Positions 1-6,320 of a stretch of 15,944 nucleotides of DNA are shown piece after piece (position 1 is the stretch's first letter; each line of letters opens with the position of its first letter). The stretch is from DATNIB01 sp035604685 (GTDB taxonomy: Bacteria; Actinomycetota; Acidimicrobiia; Acidimicrobiales; RAAP-2). A program made the translations under genes and the position numbers. The notes under the pieces were generated by a model, which was not told the origin of the DNA, searched no databases, and saw only the letters and a program-made list of their open reading frames with translations. The stretch spans positions 1-15,944 of the forward strand of contig DATNIB010000038.1 of the NCBI GenBank assembly GCA_035604685.1. Direction: 5' to 3'.

Positions 1-71
1 AGGGCACCTCCCAGGTCCAGCTCGGCCTCATCGCCCGGGGCGTCCTCGACGGGGACCTGTGGTGGGACTGA
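1..71 (+). CDS. C-terminal end of an unidentified protein (5' truncated)
   Basis: An open frame runs in from the window edge (codons from base 3) and stops at TGA 69-71. It encodes about 22 residues ending in LDGDLWWD. The tail is too short to recognise a family. The next gene, trpD, starts one base after this stop, so the two are probably co-transcribed and translationally coupled. In many actinobacteria a cytochrome c oxidase subunit III gene lies near trpD, but this tail does not look like that membrane protein. No function is assigned. Confidence 0.6.
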   Translation, partial: GTSQVQLGLIARGVLDGDLWWD

Positions 72-72
72 G

Positions 73-1155
73 GTGGCCGGATTCGCCGACCTGGGCGGCT
101 GGCCCGGCGTCCTGACCCGACTCCTGGCCGGGCGGTCCCTCAGGACCGACGAGGCGCAGTGCGTCATGGCCGAGGTCCTGGCCGGGAACGCCACCCCGGC
201 GCAGATCGCCGCCCTCGCCGTCTCGCTGCGGGCCAAGGGCGAGACCGTGGAGGAGATCACGGGCTTGGTGGCCGGGATGCTGGCGGCCGCCCAGCCGCTG
301 CGCGTCGAGGCCGACGCGATCGACCTGGTCGGCACCGGCGGGGACCGGCTCTCCAGCATCAACGTCACCACGCTGGCCGCTTTCGTGGCGGCGGGGGCCG
401 GGACGAAGGTCTGCAAGCACGGCGGCCGGGCCGCCTCGTCCTCGGTCGGGACGGCCGACGTGCTGGAGGCGCTCGGGGTGGCGGTCGACCTCGGCCCGAC
501 CGGGGTCGCCCGCTGCGTGGCCGAGGTGGGCATGGGGTTCTGCCTGGCCACCCGCTACCACCCGGCCATGCGCCACGCGGGCCCGGTCCGACGCGAGCTC
601 GGCATCCCGACGGTCTTCAACTTCCTCGGCCCGCTGGCCAACCCCGCCCGGGTGACCCGGCAGCTGGTGGGCGTGAGCGACCCCGTCATGGCGCCCAAGA
701 TGGCGGCCGTCCTCGGCGCCAACGGCAGTCGGCGGGCGATGGTCGTGTTCGCCGACGACGGCCTCGACGAGATCAGCCTCTCCGCGCCGACGACGGTGCT
801 CGATTTGACGGGGGACGGCAGCGGGTCCTTCGAGGTGTGCACCGTCCGGTTCGACCCCGCCGAGGTCGGACTGCCGTCGGCCGACCTGGAGGACGTGCGC
901 GGCGGCGACGCCGGGTTCAACGCGGCGGTGATCCGTCGCGTGTTGCAGGGCGAGCGCAGCGCCCGGCGCGACATCGGCGTGCTCAACGCCGCGGCCGCAC
1001 TCGTCGTGAGCGGCGCGGCGGCCGAGATGGCCACGGGCGTGGCGCTGGCCGAGGCCTCGATCGACGAAGGTCGTGCGCTGTCGGTGCTCGACGAACTGGT
1101 GCGGGTCTCCCAGGAGGCGGCCGCCGCCCAGGCGGACGCTTCCTCGACGACCTAG
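73..1155 (+). CDS. trpD: Anthranilate phosphoribosyltransferase TrpD
   Basis: This cytoplasmic enzyme joins anthranilate to PRPP to give phosphoribosyl-anthranilate, the second step of tryptophan synthesis from chorismate. The 360-residue protein has the usual family length. A helical N-terminal domain covers about residues 10-75. The PRPP loop GTGGD is at 87-91, a KHGGRAASS segment at 115-123, the RYHPAMRH segment at 161-168, the GIPTVFNFLGPLANP block at 177-191, and the Mg-binding Asp-Glu pair at 232-233. The family consensus for the second motif is KHGN, whose Asn contacts anthranilate; here it is Gly. The GTG start at 73 lies one base after the upstream stop, and no in-frame alternative fits better. 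The TAG stop overlaps the convergent galK stop inside one CTAG. The family call is secure; the effect of the Asn-to-Gly change is unknown. Confidence 0.95.
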   Translation: MAGFADLGGWPGVLTRLLAGRSLRTDEAQCVMAEVLAGNATPAQIAALAVSLRAKGETVEEITGLVAGMLAAAQPLRVEADAIDLVGTGGDRLSSINVTTLAAFVAAGAGTKVCKHGGRAASSSVGTADVLEALGVAVDLGPTGVARCVAEVGMGFCLATRYHPAMRHAGPVRRELGIPTVFNFLGPLANPARVTRQLVGVSDPVMAPKMAAVLGANGSRRAMVVFADDGLDEISLSAPTTVLDLTGDGSGSFEVCTVRFDPAEVGLPSADLEDVRGGDAGFNAAVIRRVLQGERSARRDIGVLNAAAALVVSGAAAEMATGVALAEASIDEGRALSVLDELVRVSQEAAAAQADASSTT

Positions 1156-2201
1156 CGGCGGTCCTCTTCGAGCTCGGTGCGAGTTGCCCCGTTCGAAGCC
1201 CGCAGCACCTGGGCCCGGGCCGACCATTGGGTGCCCGATAGGCTGCCGGGCCGGCAGAGGACCACCACGTTCCCGCCGAAGCCACCGCCGCACAGGCGGG
1301 CGCCGTAGACGCCGTCCAGCGCCGTCAAGCCCTCGACCAGCGCGTCGATGGCCGGGGTGGAGGCCGCGAAGTCGCCGGCCAGGCTGCCGTGGCTCTCGAG
1401 CATGCGCCGGCCGGCGGCGCCGAGGTCTCCCGCCACCAGCGCGGCGAGGAACTCGTCGACCCGCCGGCACTCCGAGACCACGTGGCGCGCCCGCGCCCGC
1501 AGGGTCGGGTCGGCGATCCGCGCCACGGCGCCGGCGTCGGCCAGGCCGAGCGACCGGCCGACCAGCGCCGCCGCCGCCTCGCACTCTCTGCGCCGGTCGG
1601 CGTAGGGGGTGGTCTCGAGGTCCCGCACCACCCGGGTGTCGACGACGGCCACCTCCGCGTCGTCCGGCACCGGCACGGCGCGCTGGGTCCGGGTCGCGAA
1701 GTCGATGCGCAGGAGATGTCCGGCCCGCCCGGCCATGGAGACGAGCGGGTCCATCAGACCGACCGGAGTGCCCGCGGCGGACTCGGCTCGTGCGCAGAGC
1801 TCGGCCATCGACCAGGGCTCGGGTGCGGAACCGAGCGCCAATGCGACGGCGACGCAGAAGGCCGCGCTCGAAGAGAGCCCGACCCCGGCCGGGAGCGTGC
1901 TCGTGACCTCCATCGTGCCCCCCGCCGGCCGGCCGACCTCGGCGACCACCGCGCAGGCGAGGCGCGCCCAACGCGGCCCGCCGAGCTCGGCGCCCGCGGT
2001 TGGGCCAGCCGGCAGCTCGACCGTTCCGTCGTCGATGTCGCTGTGCAGGCGCAGGGTACGGCCCTCCGCCGGCCGCCACACCACCTCGACGGCGCGATCG
2101 ACGGCCATTGGTGCCGCCAGACCACCGTTGTAGTCGGTGTGCTCGCCGATCAGGTTGACGCGACCCGGGGCGGTCACCCGGACACGTCGGTCTACCGCCA
2201 C
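1152..2201 (-). CDS. galK: Galactokinase (GHMP kinase family)
   Basis: It phosphorylates galactose to galactose-1-phosphate with ATP, the entry step of the Leloir pathway. All GHMP landmarks are visible: the galactokinase signature GRVNLIGEHTDYNGG at 13-27 (catalytic Arg14; sugar-binding Glu20, His21, Asp23), the ATP loop LPAGVGLSSSAA at 103-114, the catalytic Asp151, the TPYADRRRECEAA segment at 198-210, and motif 3 GGGFGG near the C-terminus. The 349 residues are short compared with the roughly 380-390 of typical galactokinases. The usual Met-Asp-Gln around the catalytic Asp reads Met-Asp-Pro. The chosen GTG at 2201 places the signature at the usual distance from the N-terminus. It has only a weak AAGG upstream, whereas a strong GGAGGG lies 32 bases upstream and serves a tiny overlapping frame. 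No galT or galE is nearby. Galactose is the likely substrate, but another sugar is possible. Confidence 0.88.
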   Translation of the reverse strand: MAVDRRVRVTAPGRVNLIGEHTDYNGGLAAPMAVDRAVEVVWRPAEGRTLRLHSDIDDGTVELPAGPTAGAELGGPRWARLACAVVAEVGRPAGGTMEVTSTLPAGVGLSSSAAFCVAVALALGSAPEPWSMAELCARAESAAGTPVGLMDPLVSMAGRAGHLLRIDFATRTQRAVPVPDDAEVAVVDTRVVRDLETTPYADRRRECEAAAALVGRSLGLADAGAVARIADPTLRARARHVVSECRRVDEFLAALVAGDLGAAGRRMLESHGSLAGDFAASTPAIDALVEGLTALDGVYGARLCGGGFGGNVVVLCRPGSLSGTQWSARAQVLRASNGATRTELEEDRR

Positions 2202-2238
2202 GCGGCGAGCCTTGGGTAGTGGGTCATTTCAACCCTCC
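2192..2238 (-). promoter_or_regulatory. Strong ribosome site and 12-codon frame overlapping the galK start
   Basis: Read on the minus strand, GGAGGG (2238-2233) sits five bases before an ATG (2227-2225). That ATG opens a frame of 11 residues, MTHYPRLAAWR, ending in TAG at 2194-2192. The frame overlaps the galK GTG (2201-2199) by ten bases in a different reading frame. The only strong Shine-Dalgarno site in front of galK therefore belongs to this mini-frame. It could be a leader peptide that couples translation into galK. Whether it is translated cannot be told from sequence. Confidence 0.3.
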
Positions 2239-2422
2239 ACGTACATTTGGGCTTTACGTCGGAAGCTCAGGTGAGCAGTTTCACGCTCCCTCCTACCGAG
2301 GGACCGACGGCTTTCGCTCCGCCAAACGTAGGTGTCGGCTGTGACAAGCGAAATTGACCCAGTTCCGAGCTTTGCACAGCGCTGGGCTTGACCACCCTGC
2401 TGCGACCCAGCACCATCGAGCG
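2202..2422. promoter_or_regulatory. Divergent intergenic region galK / racemase
   Basis: These 221 bases separate two divergent genes and must hold both promoters. A small hairpin is visible (TCCCTC 2287-2292, loop 2293-2297, GAGGGA 2298-2303). TTGACC occurs twice, at 2354-2359 and 2388-2393. The second copy lies exactly 35 bases before the racemase ATG. There is also a CAGCGCTG palindrome just before it. No convincing galK promoter was found, and no RNA gene or longer coding frame is apparent. Confidence 0.5.
2388..2416 (+). promoter_or_regulatory. Candidate leaderless promoter of the racemase gene
   Basis: TTGACC (2388-2393) followed 17 bases later by CACCAT (2411-2416) has sigma-70 spacing. 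The -35 matches five of six consensus bases; the -10 is poor. Six bases after the -10 comes the ATG at 2423, so transcription would begin at the start codon. The absence of a good Shine-Dalgarno site fits a leaderless mRNA. This is a by-eye match. Confidence 0.3.
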
Positions 2423-3562
2423 ATGGCTGGACCGCTCTCGGGCGTGCGGATCGTGGAGCTGGGCGGCATCGGCCCGGTCCCCTACGCCTCCATGCTGCTG
2501 GCCGACGCCGGTGCCGACGTGCTCCGCATCACCCGACCGCACGCGCCGGCCGGCCTCGGCACCCCCGGCGGGGACCTCCTTCTGCGCAGCCGGACCTCGA
2601 TCGGCGTCGACCTCAAGCGGCCGGGCGGAGCGGCGCTCGTGCTCGACCTCGTGGCCTCGGCCGACGCACTGGTGGAGGGCTTCCGCCCCGGCGTGGCCGA
2701 GAGCCTGGGCCTCGGGCCCGAGCCCTGCCTGGCCCGCAACCGGCGCCTCGTCTACGGGCGCATGACCGGCTGGGGTCAGGAGGGCCCGATGGCCAACGCC
2801 GCCGGGCACGACATCAACTACATCGCGGTGGCCGGCGCACTGTGGCCGCTCGGGCGAGCGAGCGAGCGGCCCGTCCCGCCGATGAACCTGGTCGGCGACT
2901 TCGGCGGCGGCGGGATGGTGCTGGCCTTCGGCGTGGTGAGCGCGCTCTTCGAGGCGGCGCGCTCGGGAGAGGGGCAGGTCGTCGACTCGGCGATGGTCGA
3001 CGGCGCCGCCTCGCTGCTCACCATGCTCTATTCCTTCCGGCACATGGGCGTGTGGGAGGACCGCCGGGGCGTCAACACCCTCGACACCGGTGCCCCGTTC
3101 TACGAGGTCTACGAGACGGCCGACGGCGGGTACATGGCGGTGGGCGCCATCGAGCCGCAGTTCTACGCCGAACTCGTGCGCGGGCTCGGTCTGGAGGCGG
3201 CCGACCTGCCCGCGCAGATGGACCGCCGCCACTGGGAGGAGACCAAGACCCTCTTCGCCGGGCTGTTCGCCGCCAAGACGAGGGCGGAGTGGACCGTGAT
3301 CTTCGCCGACGTCGACGCGTGCGTGACCCCCGTCCTTAGCCCGGCGGAGGCCCCGGCGCACGAGCACGTGTCGCACCGGCAGACCTACGTGGAGCTCGAC
3401 GGGGTCGTGCAGCCGGCGCCGGTCCCGCGCTTCGGGCGAACCCCGAGTGCGGCCGCGCCGGGGGACTACGTGGTGGGCGCTGCCGCCGACGCGGTGCTCG
3501 ACACCTGGGGCATCCCGGCCGCCGTCGCCCGCTCGCTGCACGAGGACGGCGCGCTCGCCTGA
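2423..3562 (+). CDS. mcr: Alpha-methylacyl-CoA racemase (CaiB/BaiF CoA-transferase fold)
   Basis: It interconverts (2R)- and (2S)-2-methylacyl-CoA, letting branched fatty acid or sterol side-chain CoA esters enter beta-oxidation. The 379-residue protein follows the mycobacterial MCR pattern closely: MTGWGQEGP at 114-122, AGHDINY at 127-133, PVPPMNLVGDFGGG at 150-163, GQVVDSAMVDG at 184-194 and GAIEPQFY at 241-248. His129, Asp159 and Glu244 match the catalytic His126, Asp156 and Glu241 reported for the Mycobacterium tuberculosis enzyme, with a constant offset of three. The ATG at 2423 gives the family N-terminus (MAGPLSGVRIVEL); an upstream in-frame start at 2354 adds 23 residues without family character. 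It stands alone, with no beta-oxidation genes beside it. The physiological substrate is not determined. Confidence 0.92.
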   Translation: MAGPLSGVRIVELGGIGPVPYASMLLADAGADVLRITRPHAPAGLGTPGGDLLLRSRTSIGVDLKRPGGAALVLDLVASADALVEGFRPGVAESLGLGPEPCLARNRRLVYGRMTGWGQEGPMANAAGHDINYIAVAGALWPLGRASERPVPPMNLVGDFGGGGMVLAFGVVSALFEAARSGEGQVVDSAMVDGAASLLTMLYSFRHMGVWEDRRGVNTLDTGAPFYEVYETADGGYMAVGAIEPQFYAELVRGLGLEAADLPAQMDRRHWEETKTLFAGLFAAKTRAEWTVIFADVDACVTPVLSPAEAPAHEHVSHRQTYVELDGVVQPAPVPRFGRTPSAAAPGDYVVGAAADAVLDTWGIPAAVARSLHEDGALA

Positions 3563-3584
3563 ACGGTGCCGGGACTCCGAACGC

Positions 3585-3821
3585 CTAGAGGTTCACGACC
3601 GGGCAGGTGACGGTGCGGGTGATCCCCTCGATGCGCTGCAGGCGGCCCACGACGAGCCGGCCCAGCTGATCGACCGAGCGCGCCTCTATGCAGGCGATGA
3701 CGTCGTAGGGGCCGGTCACGTCCTCCGCGGACACGACGCCATCGATCTCTCGCACCTGGCGGGTGACCTCGGCCGACTTGCCCACGTCGGTCTGGATGAG
3801 TACGTACGCGCTGACCGGCAT
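3585..3821 (-). CDS. Stand-alone Lrp/AsnC ligand-binding (RAM) domain protein
   Basis: The 78 residues form a single RAM domain with no DNA-binding part. It starts MPVSAYVLIQTDVGK, has the helix region EVTRQVREIDGV, the conserved VTGPYDVIACIEA turn at about 35-47, and ends in a VTCPVVNL strand. The family forms beta-alpha-beta dimers or higher oligomers that bind amino acids at subunit interfaces; stand-alone versions may act as amino-acid sensors. The start is well supported: GGGGAGGAA lies four bases before the ATG. It follows the signal peptidase gene by 65 bases, which include a possible -10 (GATAAC), so it may be read from its own promoter or as the last gene of the block. It converges on the racemase gene, leaving 22 bases with no terminator visible. 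Confidence 0.85.
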   Translation of the reverse strand: MPVSAYVLIQTDVGKSAEVTRQVREIDGVVSAEDVTGPYDVIACIEARSVDQLGRLVVGRLQRIEGITRTVTCPVVNL

Positions 3822-3886
3822 CGTTCCTCCCCGTTGGACCGTCCCAGCAGGTTATCGCCGTGCCCTCGGGCGGTGGGCGGGGCGGG

Positions 3887-4822
3887 CTACCCCGTGCCGG
3901 CCGGTGCCAGCGAGCCCCTTGGGTGGGCGCCCGCCCGGCGCCACAGGGCGCGGGCTGCGTAGCCGAGCATCGGCGAGAGGACGACCAAGACCAGCACCAC
4001 CCACTCCCACCAGCTGAGCGCGGCGACCTGGCGAACGACGAGGGGCGCCGCCGGAGTGGCCCCGGCCTGCGCCGAGAAGAGGTGGCCGGAAGGTATGTCC
4101 ACCGGCGCGGCGTCGCCCGCCGTAAAGCGCGTCGGCAGGAGCCCGGCGTTGGCGAGGACGACGTGGACCTGCTGGTCGCCCGATGTCTCGTAGGACACGA
4201 CCGCATCGCGGACGAGCGGTCGCAGCACCAGGATCGGCACGACCAAGAGCGCCGTGAGGAAGAGGCGGTCCCAGTCCCGGCGCGTGGCCTCGGTCATCGG
4301 GCGGCGCAGCACCAGGATGAGGGCGAGGCCGGCGGCGAGCCAGGGGAGCGCGGGCCAGAGCCACCCGAGCGCCCGCACGCTCAACACGACGTGGCCGCGC
4401 ACGTCGGCCGGCGCCACCGTCCACGGATCGACGGTGTGGCGCGCGTCGCCGGCCGTCTTGAACGAACCGCCGGGTAGCACCGCCACCACGCGGTGGGTGT
4501 AGAGCGTCCCGGTGTCGGGCGGGTGGAAGGTCACCACCTCGCCCCGGTGGACGGTGCCGGTCACGGGCCAGTCGACGGCGAGGGTCCCGACGCAGAGATC
4601 CGGGCACATGGACGCGGTCGGGATCGCGTAGATAGAGCCGCCGGCCAGCCGCCAGCCGAACGAGGCCAGGATGCAGGCGGCCACCAGCACGCCGAACAGG
4701 CCGAGCAGGCCGGGCCGCCGCCGACGGGTCCGGGTCGGGCCGACCGGCGGGTCCGGGCTCATGGCCGGCGTCCACCGGCCGCGCTCGGCCATCGCCGGTC
4801 GCGCAGCAACGCGAGCACTCAC
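3887..4822 (-). CDS. SipW-like (ER-type) signal peptidase I with extra C-terminal region
   Basis: This membrane serine protease removes signal peptides. About 311 residues from the chosen start: a basic stretch RTRRRR near 31-36, TM1 at about 38-57, catalytic Ser71 in PTASMCP, His110 in YTHRVV (the ER/archaeal/SipW type has His where other bacterial enzymes have Lys), and a GDARHTVD segment at 125-132 carrying the conserved acidic residues. Further membrane segments lie at about 152-173, 186-203 and 272-291, enclosing a polar section of about 65 residues. Typical SipW is near 190 residues, so the second half is unusual, as are Cys73 and Cys77 beside the active Ser. GTG at 4822 overlaps the upstream stop as GTGA; ATGs at 4792 and 4762 are alternatives. 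It follows two SipW-type precursors, its likely substrates. Confidence 0.82.
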   Translation of the reverse strand: MSARVAARPAMAERGRWTPAMSPDPPVGPTRTRRRRPGLLGLFGVLVAACILASFGWRLAGGSIYAIPTASMCPDLCVGTLAVDWPVTGTVHRGEVVTFHPPDTGTLYTHRVVAVLPGGSFKTAGDARHTVDPWTVAPADVRGHVVLSVRALGWLWPALPWLAAGLALILVLRRPMTEATRRDWDRLFLTALLVVPILVLRPLVRDAVVSYETSGDQQVHVVLANAGLLPTRFTAGDAAPVDIPSGHLFSAQAGATPAAPLVVRQVAALSWWEWVVLVLVVLSPMLGYAARALWRRAGAHPRGSLAPAGTG

Positions 4823-6261
4823 AGCTCGACGCTCGCCGCGAGGTACTGCAACTGTGCCGACCACGAGCCGAGCGCCGAGGTGATGGCCAGGTCCGGCAGC
4901 AGGTGGAGGCCGAGCACTCCGGAAGCGGAGGTGTTGTTCAGGTCCATGATCACCTCGAAGGAGTTGGGCGGCACGGCGCTCAGCACCGGCAGGGCGGCCG
5001 AGCTGAACGACGAGAGGAGCGAGCCGGTCGGCGGCTTGGCGGCGCAGGCGCCGGCGCTGGCCGGGTAGATGCAGGTGGTGGTCGGGCCCGCGGTGACCTG
5101 CAGCTCGAAGCGCACGCGGCTGCAGATGCTCACGCCCGCGCCCAAGGCGGGGATCGTCCCCGTGTACGGCACGGTGCCGGTGTCGTTGAGCGGCCAGTAC
5201 CCGGCGGGCAAGGCGGCCTGGAGGACGGCGGCGTAGGCGGCGGCCGAGGTCGCGTTGTAGAGCGAGCTCACCGAGGCCGCGCTGAGCGCGGTCGTGAGCA
5301 CTGCCGCGTCGGCGAGGGAGCCCGTCAGGGTGGCGTCGGTCGAGGCGTCCGCGACCGCCGCGTTGCCGCTCCAGCCGAGGTGCCAGTAGCCGCTGTAGTT
5401 CTTGGCCGTCGTGACGGTCGTGTTCGACACCGCCGCCTCGTTGTCGACGTAGAGGACCATGCCCGAGGACGAGAGGGTCGCCACCACCAGGTGCCAGGCC
5501 CCGTCGTTCACCACGCCGGTGCTCGTCACCTCCTCGACGGTCCCGCTCTTCAGCACCTCGTAGACGACGTGACCGGTGTCGTCCACCCAGATCATGCGGT
5601 CGACGCTGGTCCCCTTGTCCGCCTGGTTGCTGGAGAAGCCGATGATCGAGCCGCCGTTAGCCGAGCTCGTCCGGACCCAGGCGACGAGCGTGAAGACCAG
5701 TGGATCGGTCTCTTGGACGGTCGTCCCGAGGAAGGACCCGGCGACGCCGTCCAGGGTGACGCCGGTCGACGTGAACGAGGAGTGCACAGGGGAGGTGAAC
5801 GACGCGCCGTAGGTGACGCCCGCATAGAGCAGGCCCGGATTGGCGGCGGCGGAGGCGTCGGCCACCTGCTCGACGCCGCAAGCCAGCGTCGACGCGGTGA
5901 GCGAGGTGGCGGTGCTGGTCCCGGGCGACGAGAGGGCGGTGGACGCGTTCACCCCGGTCCCTACGACCAGCTGGCCGGTCGGCAGCTCATCGCCGGGGCA
6001 CTGCGTGACGTTGGCGGTGACGCTGCCGCCGCTGCCCGCGCCGGTCGAGTAGCAGTTGACCGAGTCGGGGGTGACGCTCTTCAGCTGCAGCGTCGCCGCC
6101 GAGAAGGCGTTGGCGTTGTTGATGTCTTGGGCCGAGAAGACGCCCCAGGCCGCACCGCCCCCGACCACGGCGAGGACCGAGCAGGCTCCGACACCGAGCG
6201 CAATCGGCGAACGGCCCGTCCGTCCTGGGCGCGCCCGCCCACCCCGGCCTCGTGTCGGCAT
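4819..6261 (-). CDS. Secreted SipW/TasA-type protein with inserted LamG-like domain
   Basis: 480 residues, exported. An Arg-rich N-terminus (MPTRGRGGRARPGRTGR) precedes a hydrophobic segment at about 19-42 and the motif GVFSAQDINNANAFSAATLQL, which resembles TasA/camelysin precursors. Cys70, 88, 128, 380, 397 and 406 align with six cysteines of the neighbouring 231-residue protein, with matching contexts NCYSTG and CIYPA. Between the third and fourth lies a LamG/concanavalin-A-like beta-sandwich at about 155-350, with FTLVAWVRTSS, GAWHLVVATL, VLYVDNEAAVS and GSLADAAVLTTALSAASVSSLY. LamG domains often bind glycans or matrix. The C-terminal part (380-480) resumes the shared scaffold. ATG at 6261 has no good ribosome site and lies 47 bases after the preceding stop, so coupling is likely. 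The stop overlaps the peptidase start. A fibre or adhesin role is inferred. Confidence 0.75.
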   Translation of the reverse strand: MPTRGRGGRARPGRTGRSPIALGVGACSVLAVVGGGAAWGVFSAQDINNANAFSAATLQLKSVTPDSVNCYSTGAGSGGSVTANVTQCPGDELPTGQLVVGTGVNASTALSSPGTSTATSLTASTLACGVEQVADASAAANPGLLYAGVTYGASFTSPVHSSFTSTGVTLDGVAGSFLGTTVQETDPLVFTLVAWVRTSSANGGSIIGFSSNQADKGTSVDRMIWVDDTGHVVYEVLKSGTVEEVTSTGVVNDGAWHLVVATLSSSGMVLYVDNEAAVSNTTVTTAKNYSGYWHLGWSGNAAVADASTDATLTGSLADAAVLTTALSAASVSSLYNATSAAAYAAVLQAALPAGYWPLNDTGTVPYTGTIPALGAGVSICSRVRFELQVTAGPTTTCIYPASAGACAAKPPTGSLLSSFSSAALPVLSAVPPNSFEVIMDLNNTSASGVLGLHLLPDLAITSALGSWSAQLQYLAASVEL

Positions 6262-6298
6262 GGTTCAGCGGGTTCGGCCCGGGCGCCTCGGCTGCGAC

Positions 6299-6320
6299 GA
6301 CCAGTCCGTCAGGACTGGTT
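6299..6320 (-). other. Hairpin enclosing the stop codon of the short secreted protein gene
   Basis: On the minus strand ACCAGTCC, loop TGAC, GGACTGGT form a perfect eight-pair stem. It can extend by one G-U pair, and the gene's TGA stop (6311-6309) lies in the loop. No U-run follows, so it is not a standard intrinsic terminator. In the 47-base gap before the LamG gene it could stabilise or process the upstream mRNA, giving more of the short protein than of the genes downstream. The structure is seen directly; its role is inferred. Confidence 0.45.

Noticed and set aside
28..2079. A very long open frame on the minus strand spanning trpD and galK
   Set aside because: It is low-complexity Arg/Gly/Ala/Pro translation opposite or out of frame with two recognised enzymes; typical of high-GC DNA.
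2287..2303. TCCCTC-CTACC-GAGGGA hairpin as a terminator
   Set aside because: It lies between divergent start codons, has only six pairs and no U-tract.
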